Part shown: positions 15,299 through 20,145 of the stretch, in pieces
How the letters are laid out: the number at the start of each line of letters is the position of its first letter
Numbering within the stretch: position 1 is the stretch's first letter
IMG/VR virus record: IMGVR_UViG_3300038714_000222
Span: 1 to 20,145 of that record
Source: a virus
Length of the DNA: 20,145 nucleotides
Reading direction: 5' to 3' (one strand)
The notes under the pieces: model-generated
Databases searched by the model: none
Seen by the model: only the letters and a program-made list of their open reading frames with translations
What the model was told of the DNA's origin: nothing
Made by a program: the position numbers and the translations under genes

Positions 15299-15325
15299 TA
15301 TAAAGATTGAGGCCAAGATTGGCAA
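15297..15325 (-). promoter_or_regulatory. Sigma70-type promoter, leftward
   Basis: Read on the minus strand, TTGCCA (15325-15320) and TATATT (15302-15297) are separated by 17 bases. Transcription would start near 15290 and run into the secreted-protein cassette. Its -10 box overlaps the rightward promoter's -10 box by two bases, so the two face each other. Confidence 0.5.
15312..15323. repeat. Perfect palindrome, candidate operator
   Basis: GCCAAGATTGGC has two 5-base arms (15312-15316 and 15319-15323) around GA. It covers part of the leftward -35 box and lies just after the start of the rightward transcript, where a bound protein could affect both directions. Confidence 0.4.
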
Positions 15326-15359
15326 TAAGCGTTAAGGTAGGAATAGAGATATAAAAGTC

Positions 15360-15521
15360 ATGTCAAAATTTTTAATTGGAATGTTTATCAAGTTTGGTAG
15401 ATCAGAGTCTTTGCGTAAAGCAGCACTATCTTTACTCAAGGCTATGGTGGCAAAAACTGATAATGATATAGATGATGCAATAGTAAAAATGATTGAAGAA
15501 AAATTATTTCCAGTAAAATGA
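15360..15521 (+). CDS. 53-residue hypothetical protein
   Basis: The product starts MSKFLIGMFIKFGRSESLRK and ends AIVKMIEEKLFPVK. An amphipathic N-terminal helix is followed by a helix-rich, charged remainder. The TGA overlaps the next gene's ATG (ATGA), and a promoter of good quality lies 62 bases upstream, both of which support a real gene. GGAATAGAG upstream may act as a weak ribosome site. I do not recognise the function. Confidence 0.7.
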   Translation: MSKFLIGMFIKFGRSESLRKAALSLLKAMVAKTDNDIDDAIVKMIEEKLFPVK

Positions 15522-15793
15522 AAGTTACTAAATTTCTCAACATAGATATTGAACCAGCACCTCCTGAGTTGGAACTTCAAATTGAAATGCAATGTAGAGA
15601 AATTATGCAGAGTAACGATTTAGATAATATAAAAAGATATTGCACACATATGGTTAGAAAAAAATTTGATCAAGATATTTTTATGGCTTCATTATTAAAC
15701 AGACTTATAGAACTAGAAGCCAATCGTGTTGTAGTCGAGATGAGAAAGCAAAAACCAAGAAATCCTATTGCAAAGTTTTTTCGTATTCGTTAA
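15518..15793 (+). CDS. Small helical hypothetical protein
   Basis: The protein has 91 residues, starts MKVTKFLNIDIEPAPPELEL and is mostly helix afterwards, with cysteines at residues 26 and 42 and a basic end (RKQKPRNPIAKFFRIR). It resembles a protein of similar length that I recall from cyanophages, where it has no known function. It overlaps the preceding gene by ATGA. Its 3' end overlaps the converging minus-strand gene by 29 bases, and no terminator is visible between them. Confidence 0.75.
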   Translation: MKVTKFLNIDIEPAPPELELQIEMQCREIMQSNDLDNIKRYCTHMVRKKFDQDIFMASLLNRLIELEANRVVVEMRKQKPRNPIAKFFRIR

Positions 15794-16040
15794 TTTCCAT
15801 ATTAGTAAAATCTTTTACTTGTAATTTTTCAATCTTATCAATTTCGTAGTTAAATTTAAGTATTGCAGTTCGGATATGTTCTGTTATCCAACCACCTTGC
15901 TTTGAAACAACTTGAGCTTTATTTCTTTCATTGATAAAGATGTAATGATCATAGCCCTTGAGTTCTATATCTAAAAGATTTTTTTCAAGATTTCTACGTC
16001 TTATTTCTTTTAATTTTTTAAGTTTTTTTGAATCGCTCAT
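15765..16040 (-). CDS. Small basic hypothetical protein, last gene of the recombination operon
   Basis: The protein has 91 residues, MSDSKKLKKLKEIRRRNLEK at the start, then GYDHYIFINERNKAQVVSKQ and a helical end. The lysine/arginine-rich first helix suggests contact with nucleic acid, although no known domain is recognised. I chose the ATG at 16040 because it forms an ATGA overlap with the preceding small gene. An ATG 11 codons upstream would run through that gene. The 3' end overlaps a converging plus-strand gene. Confidence 0.72.
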   Translation of the reverse strand: MSDSKKLKKLKEIRRRNLEKNLLDIELKGYDHYIFINERNKAQVVSKQGGWITEHIRTAILKFNYEIDKIEKLQVKDFTNMEINEYEKTLQ

Positions 16041-16153
16041 TTTTCGTATGTGGTAGGAGGAGGTGTAATCCAATGACGTTTGCCATTGATAATTTTAAAA
16101 TGTATTTTTAGTAAGGGATCATTTACTAAGTATTGTTTAGGTTTTTTTCTCAT
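16037..16153 (-). CDS. 38-residue basic hypothetical protein
   Basis: This short gene encodes MRKKPKQYLVNDPLLKIHFK, then IINGKRHWITPPPTTYEK. It fills exactly the space between the helicase gene and the next gene, with ATGA overlaps at both ends, which is the main reason to believe it. The composition is basic with a proline-rich end. No function is recognised. Confidence 0.68.
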   Translation of the reverse strand: MRKKPKQYLVNDPLLKIHFKIINGKRHWITPPPTTYEK

Positions 16154-18165
16154 TTGTAGATCCTCTGTAATTCTCTGCTAAGTTTTCTAGCATAGTAGTT
16201 TCTATGTATCCAATCAATTTTATAACCAACATTGAAATGAGCTTTTCTACAAACATCAATAAGATTATCCATTAAACGTCTATCAAACTTAAAACCTCTC
16301 ATCCTTTTTCTTACTTTCTCTCCTTGTTTAAAGTTTATAGAGTTTGTAGATATCCAACCTGTTTTATCAGCAGTTTCATAAGTTTCTAATCCATTATCTG
16401 TCAACATGATGCAAGTGTATCCTGCGTGAGTTTTATCTCCTTTCTTACGCAATCTTCGTAAATACAAATTCATTATGTCTCCTGTTTCTTTATTTCTTAT
16501 GTGAATATATGGTTGAGTTCTTTTTCCTAAAAATATAATTTTGTCAAAATGTTCATTTTCTCTTATATCTTGTAACTCACCTAACTCTTTACCTTTTTGT
16601 ATGTAATCAGGGAAAAGATATTCTTGAGTATCTTCATTGATTGGTGGGACAGTATATGGATGCATATAAGTATCTTCTGTTCCTTTATCAATAAATCCAA
16701 CAATTATCCCATATTTTTGTTGATTAGCACCTACATAATAAATAATATTATCACCTACTTTTACTTGTTTATCTTGATTGTGATTTAGATAGAAACTAGT
16801 ATTCCAATTAGTCTTAGTTTCAAAAACTACTTTTTTATTTTTGGTTAAAAATTCAAAATCTAATAAATTAGAATTATTGTATTTTGATTTTGCATAAATT
16901 GATGTTTTATATTTTTCTTTTATAGTATCTGGTTTTCTATCATGATTCCTTTTAAGTTCTTCTAACTGACCTTCAATTTCAAGTAACTCTTCTTTTGTAA
17001 GTTCGTGACCACAATTAGGGCAAACTTTTTGTGGTTTAAAAACATAATTGCATTGCTTACAAGTTTTAAATATAGGTTTAGCTTTGTTTTTTACTTCTTC
17101 TTCATCAAAATCTAATTCCCAATGCCTTTCAATATCTACAAAGTCATGCCTGTAAGTATTGCCAACATGATCTAATACTATTGCTGTCTTACCTTCTTCT
17201 GGTCTAAGGATTCTTCCTACTTGTTGAACATATAAAGTAAGAGAGTTCGTTGGGCGAAGGAGGATAGCTCCTGTCACGCAAGGTAAATCAGTTCCCTCGC
17301 TAATGATGTCGATAGAAACAACAACACTTATCTCATGGTTTCTTAGCTTATCAAGAACTTTATCTCTTTCGGGTAGTTTCATCTCACCTGTTAATAGTTC
17401 TGCCTTAACACCTTCTTTTATAAACTTTTCATGCACTTTTTTGGCATGAGCAATATCAACACAAAAAGCAATCGCTGGTTTATCTAATAAATGTTTTTTA
17501 TATTGTTCAACAGCATCACCAATAATCATTGGTTGATCCATTACTTTTTTTAAATCTTTTTTCTGGTATTCTCCTCTTTTTAATCTACAACCAGTTAAGT
17601 CAGGTTGTTTTGCTCCTGCAAACACTTTGTGATTACATAAATAACCTTTTGAAACTAGGTCATTAGTTTGTACATCAGATATAAGTACGTTAAAAAACTT
17701 ACCTAAAGGTTTGTTATCTAAACGTATGGGAGTCGCTGTTACTCCTACCTTGATGGCATCTTTATATCTTTTGACAATCTTCAACCATGTTGATGCAGCA
17801 ATATGATGTGCTTCATCAAAAATAATTATGTCAGGAACAAACTTTTCTCTTTCGATGTTTCTGTAAAGAGTATAAACAGAAGCAACTTGTAAAGGTTGAG
17901 TATTATCCCTGGGAAAACCAGAGGCGATGATTCCGTATTTAGAATCAATCAAATCAAGCTTTTGACAAGATTGTTTAATTAATTCTCTTTTATGAACAAG
18001 AACCATTACTTTCTTGCCTTTACTTACAAAATCTTTTGCAAGCTCTGAAAAGATAACTGTTTTACCAGCACCTGTAGGCAAGACAAGTAAAGGAGATTTA
18101 TTCTGATTTTGAAGTTGAAGATTTAACTGCTCAAGAGCAGTGGTTTGGTATTCTCTTAATTGCAT
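16150..18165 (-). CDS. Superfamily 2 DEAH helicase with zinc finger and long C-terminal region
   Basis: The protein has 671 residues. The helicase core occupies residues 1-340: Q-motif-like REYQ at 4-7, Walker A PTGAGKT at 30-36, DEAH at 117-120, TATP at 143-146, an SEGTDLP block near 289 and motif VI QQVGRILRP at 314-322. A four-cysteine zinc finger follows (C369, C372, C382, C385). The remaining 285 residues are unrecognised and beta/charged. The core resembles ATP-driven DNA translocases and helicases such as the RAD25/SSL2 and UvsW type. Beside an annealing protein and a nuclease, a role in branch migration or recombination-dependent replication is likely. Confidence 0.88.
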   Translation of the reverse strand: MQLREYQTTALEQLNLQLQNQNKSPLLVLPTGAGKTVIFSELAKDFVSKGKKVMVLVHKRELIKQSCQKLDLIDSKYGIIASGFPRDNTQPLQVASVYTLYRNIEREKFVPDIIIFDEAHHIAASTWLKIVKRYKDAIKVGVTATPIRLDNKPLGKFFNVLISDVQTNDLVSKGYLCNHKVFAGAKQPDLTGCRLKRGEYQKKDLKKVMDQPMIIGDAVEQYKKHLLDKPAIAFCVDIAHAKKVHEKFIKEGVKAELLTGEMKLPERDKVLDKLRNHEISVVVSIDIISEGTDLPCVTGAILLRPTNSLTLYVQQVGRILRPEEGKTAIVLDHVGNTYRHDFVDIERHWELDFDEEEVKNKAKPIFKTCKQCNYVFKPQKVCPNCGHELTKEELLEIEGQLEELKRNHDRKPDTIKEKYKTSIYAKSKYNNSNLLDFEFLTKNKKVVFETKTNWNTSFYLNHNQDKQVKVGDNIIYYVGANQQKYGIIVGFIDKGTEDTYMHPYTVPPINEDTQEYLFPDYIQKGKELGELQDIRENEHFDKIIFLGKRTQPYIHIRNKETGDIMNLYLRRLRKKGDKTHAGYTCIMLTDNGLETYETADKTGWISTNSINFKQGEKVRKRMRGFKFDRRLMDNLIDVCRKAHFNVGYKIDWIHRNYYARKLSRELQRIYK

Positions 18166-18183
18166 TGGAAGGTAGTTTAAGTT

Positions 18184-18492
18184 TTAAAAAGGTAGTTCTT
18201 CGTTTACAGATTCGATCTTCTGTGGATTAATGTTGCCCCAAGGGCCGTATTTTCCATCCATGACTTTAGAGTAGATTTGTATACATTGAGTTTTAACTGT
18301 GTCTTTTTTACTGAAGTCGTAGACATCTGCATCTTTTGCTTTTGTGTTAACTAGGTTTTGTAAATGATCTATCAAATGAGTCAAAGAGTCAACAGGAATT
18401 GTGAGACTCAAGACTTGTTTTTCAGGATCAAATCTATCGTCATTGATTGTCCATTTAATTGGTAATGGAAGTGCTGGATTGAAATCAGGCAT
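18184..18492 (-). CDS. Putative single-stranded DNA-binding-like protein
   Basis: The protein has 102 residues: a beta-rich first part (LPLPIKWTINDDRFDPEKQV), a helix (LTHLIDHLQNLVNTKAK), then YGPWGNINPQ and the acidic end NEELPF. Bacterial SSB proteins end in an acidic tip such as DDDIPF that binds partner proteins. A similar tip here, beside helicase and annealing genes, suggests SSB-like work. A full OB fold is not obvious by eye. The start overlaps the preceding gene by eight bases. Confidence 0.6.
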   Translation of the reverse strand: MPDFNPALPLPIKWTINDDRFDPEKQVLSLTIPVDSLTHLIDHLQNLVNTKAKDADVYDFSKKDTVKTQCIQIYSKVMDGKYGPWGNINPQKIESVNEELPF

Positions 18493-18700
18493 GATTAAAA
18501 AATTCTTTTAATAAGTTGTTTAAAAATTGGTTAGTAGAGAGATTGCTCGACTTGCAATGCTCTCTAACTTGAGCAGCTAATTCATCAGAAGTACGCACCC
18601 CTAAAACATTTCGATTAAGGTTTTTTTTCTGGGCTGCTCTTCTCTCTTCAAGTTGTTTCATAATTGCTTGTCCAGAGAAGTCTGCTTCTTCTGTAGTCAT
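18485..18700 (-). CDS. Ribbon-helix-helix (CopG/Arc-like) DNA-binding protein
   Basis: The protein has 71 residues. After a charged N-terminal helix (about 1-30), residues 32-69 have the ribbon-helix-helix pattern: a short strand VLGVRTSDELAAQVREHCKS, a turn, and a second helix NLSTNQFLNNLLKEFF. Such proteins bind DNA as dimers and often control their own operon. It overlaps the genes on both sides. A repeat-rich gap two genes upstream (19417-19459) is a natural place to look for its site, but that link is only an inference. Confidence 0.72.
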   Translation of the reverse strand: MTTEEADFSGQAIMKQLEERRAAQKKNLNRNVLGVRTSDELAAQVREHCKSSNLSTNQFLNNLLKEFFNHA

Positions 18701-19416
18701 AGTGTGTCATCTATTTTTGATATAGCATGACTTAAAAACTCACCATGTAAAGCAGTTGTAATATGTCTGGAAATCTTTGCATCTTTGATTCCAAACTTAT
18801 TTCTAAATGATTCAACAAGTTCTTTCATTTTATCAGGGTTTGATTTATCAAGACTTGCAAGTTGTTCAAGTAGTAATGTTCTTGCCTCTCTTGAAATAGG
18901 AGGATCAGTTTTTGCCTTTTCAGAAACAGGAGCTAATTCTTGATTAGGTTTTGTTGGAGTGTTAGCAGTACCAATTTTTGGAGGTGGAGGTGTTTGTTTA
19001 GCTTCATCAATTTCGATCTGTGCCCATAATTCATAAGCCAAACCAAATGTAAAACAAGCACAAGCACATAGACACCTACGATGAGAATTTTGAAAATGAA
19101 CAGACGAAATCTTATCTAAAGGAATAGGTCTGTTTGCATTGTCTGTAATCGCAAAAGGGAAAAGAGCAGTTTTGATACCTGTATCTATATTTTCAAAATA
19201 TCCCATAAGGAAACCAGTTCCATCAGGAGCTTTAAAAATATAAGATGATATTTCTTCTTCAACAGAAGATTTATCTAAACAGAACTGCCAACCAGGAGCG
19301 TGTTCTCTTAATATTTGTGCAGTTTTAGCCCATGCAACATAATCAAACTTCATCTTTTTATAGATGTCAGTAGTTTTAATTACACCAGCTAAATTGGGAA
19401 GGGTAGTAGTGGTCAT
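18697..19416 (-). CDS. Sak3/DUF1071-like single-strand annealing recombinase
   Basis: The protein has 239 residues. The N-terminal 130 residues follow the DUF1071/Sak3 pattern: KFDYVAWAKTAQILREHAPG at 23-42, a beta-rich centre with FPFAITDNANRPIPLD, and the helical block RRCLCACACFTFGLAYELWA at 113-132, which corresponds to the family's R-x-K-A-x-A-x-x-G-L block. A proline-rich linker and a helical C-terminal part follow. These phage proteins anneal complementary strands during recombination. The neighbouring nuclease, SSB-like protein and helicase fit. The similarity is judged by eye and the lysine of the usual block is not seen. Confidence 0.68.
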   Translation of the reverse strand: MTTTTLPNLAGVIKTTDIYKKMKFDYVAWAKTAQILREHAPGWQFCLDKSSVEEEISSYIFKAPDGTGFLMGYFENIDTGIKTALFPFAITDNANRPIPLDKISSVHFQNSHRRCLCACACFTFGLAYELWAQIEIDEAKQTPPPPKIGTANTPTKPNQELAPVSEKAKTDPPISREARTLLLEQLASLDKSNPDKMKELVESFRNKFGIKDAKISRHITTALHGEFLSHAISKIDDTL

Positions 19417-19459
19417 CAGTAATTGTTTACTTGAGATTAATATTACAACAATATTATGT
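19417..19459. promoter_or_regulatory. Operator-like gap with direct and inverted repeats
   Basis: This 43-base gap is one of only two clear spaces between the minus-strand replication genes, the other being the 18-base gap before the helicase. It holds inverted arms TAATATT (19438-19444) and AATATTA (19450-19456) flanked by two copies of TGTTTACT. A weak leftward -10-like TAATAT lies within it. It may be an operator or internal promoter for the annealing gene. The AT-rich content makes chance repeats likely. Confidence 0.35.
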
Positions 19460-19795
19460 TTACTGCAAGGCTGATTGTAATAAAGTATTGAATTGTTCTG
19501 GTGTTAACACAACTCGCCATTCTCCTCCACGAAACCTAACCATGCTGGCAACGAAGTCTACACCTGCATTTTTTCTTTGTGTTTCTACTTCCCTGGGCTT
19601 TACTAAACAGGCTCGGCTTTTATCTTTGTAATCACAAACCTGCACTACACAATTTGGTATGCCATAAATATCTCCAACATCATCTGGTATCCCTGCTGCA
19701 AGATTTCTTTTGCATTCAAAACCAGTAACTTCTGTTAGAAGTTCTGCTGCTTCTCTTTCTGCCTTATCTCCTTTTCTTTTATTTGGATTAGTCAT
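19460..19795 (-). CDS. PD-(D/E)XK-like nuclease / phage Holliday junction resolvase family
   Basis: The protein has 111 residues and the layout of small phage resolvase-type nucleases: KRKGDKAEREAAELLTEVTG at 6-25, a GDIYGIP turn at 41-47, the strand VVQVCDYKD, then a helix with EVETQRKNAGVDF and FRGGEWRVVLTPEQF. Family members cut branched DNA. D42 is in the expected acidic place, but the usual E-x-K on the next strand reads QVC, with a lysine three residues on (DYK). The enzyme may therefore use shifted residues or be inactive. The ATGA overlap with the upstream gene sets the start. Confidence 0.68.
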   Translation of the reverse strand: MTNPNKRKGDKAEREAAELLTEVTGFECKRNLAAGIPDDVGDIYGIPNCVVQVCDYKDKSRACLVKPREVETQRKNAGVDFVASMVRFRGGEWRVVLTPEQFNTLLQSALQ

Positions 19796-19962
19796 CCTTT
19801 TAACTCTCGAATCCGTCTTTGAATATCATCAAATGCTACAACATACTCTTTGTCATTAATTTCATTTTGAAACCATTGCCATTCAAGTGTTGCAATCTCA
19901 TTATTTAGTTTTGTAATGAGATACTTTTTTCTTCGATCAAGTTCTCGGTAAAAACACTTCAT
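19792..19962 (-). CDS. Small helical hypothetical protein
   Basis: The product is MKCFYRELDRRKKYLITKLN, then NEIATLEWQWFQNEI and NDKEYVVAFDDIQRRIRELK ending in glycine, 56 residues in all. It is nearly all charged helix, with coiled-coil character. I chose the ATG at 19962 because it overlaps the upstream stop by ATGA. An in-frame ATG at 19977 is possible. The end overlaps the nuclease gene by ATGA, so it may be a partner of that enzyme. The function is not recognised. Confidence 0.65.
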   Translation of the reverse strand: MKCFYRELDRRKKYLITKLNNEIATLEWQWFQNEINDKEYVVAFDDIQRRIRELKG

Positions 19963-20145
19963 TTCATTATTTTCCATTTTTGTCTTATTTTAGATTTAAG
20001 TTGTTTAGTTTTCTGAATTTTTAAACTTAAGTAAGTATCATTAAGTTCATCTATCAAGTGAGTAAAATCTCTTTGAGATGACATTTCTAATGACCTTTCA
20101 AAGTTAACAATGGAAGCTTTGATTAGTTCTAAGTCTCTACCTGAG
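19959..20145 (-). CDS. Partial hypothetical protein (5' end outside window)
   Basis: The frame is open from the window edge to TGA at 19961-19959, giving 61 residues: SGRDLELIKASIVNFERSLE, then MSSQRDFTHLIDELNDTYLS and a basic end (KTKQLKSKIRQKWKIMK). It is helical and charged. An internal ATG at 20084 could be the start, which would make it a complete 41-residue protein. The frame continues upstream without a stop, so the larger form is more likely. It overlaps the next gene by ATGA. Confidence 0.55.
   Translation of the reverse strand, partial: SGRDLELIKASIVNFERSLEMSSQRDFTHLIDELNDTYLSLKIQKTKQLKSKIRQKWKIMK

Noticed and set aside
15293-15300. TATAAATA resembling a T4-type late promoter
   Set aside because: The tail genes are lambda-like and no T4-type sigma factor is visible here. 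The box fits better as the -10 of a sigma70-type promoter with its TTGTCA.
15041-15310. 89-residue plus-strand frame antisense to the small membrane protein
   Set aside because: It overlaps a gene with clear membrane-protein features and coupling, and it crosses the promoter region.

Overview
This window looks like part of the genome of a double-stranded DNA tailed phage with a lambda-type, non-contractile tail. It is AT-rich and tightly packed, with many ATGA or TAATG stop/start overlaps. The tail genes follow the lambda order (H, M, L, K, I, J). The fibre proteins, the 51-residue zinc ribbon and the group of small secreted proteins resemble genes I associate with marine viruses, above all phages of picocyanobacteria. 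The marine or cyanophage assignment is an inference from resemblance. No rRNA, tRNA, integrase or CRISPR array was seen.

Left block (2-13180, plus strand): a late structural operon. It begins with the 3' end of the tape measure gene and continues with homologues of lambda gpM, gpL (with its cysteine cluster), gpK split into JAMM peptidase and NlpC/P60 genes, gpI with an extra C-terminal region, and gpJ. Next come a lectin-like distal tail protein, a fibre ending in a self-cleaving S74 chaperone, a coiled-coil protein and an 832-residue repeat fibre. Then follow five small genes: two related single-membrane-span proteins, a zinc ribbon, an unknown, and a proline/glutamine-rich membrane-anchored protein. 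A likely 42-codon gene on the minus strand fills the only gap in this run.

Junction (13154-13421): a good sigma70-type promoter, about 190 bases of potentially structured sequence and a strong intrinsic terminator. This looks like an independent small RNA of about 230 nt and is the most striking novelty in the window.

Middle block (13468-15276, minus strand): four overlapping genes, one membrane protein followed by three proteins with signal peptides. The last has no normal start codon. Two promoters that overlap face to face at 15270-15325 drive this block leftwards and two small plus-strand genes (15360-15793) rightwards. A perfect palindrome lies over one of them.

Right block (15765-20145, minus strand): a recombination/replication operon. 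In order of transcription it has a partial unknown gene, a small helical protein, a PD-(D/E)XK-like nuclease or resolvase, a Sak3/DUF1071-like single-strand annealing protein, a ribbon-helix-helix protein, a small protein with an SSB-like acidic tail, a superfamily 2 helicase and two small basic proteins. Together they could carry out annealing-type recombination and DNA remodelling during phage replication, while the left block builds the tail and its host-recognition tip.
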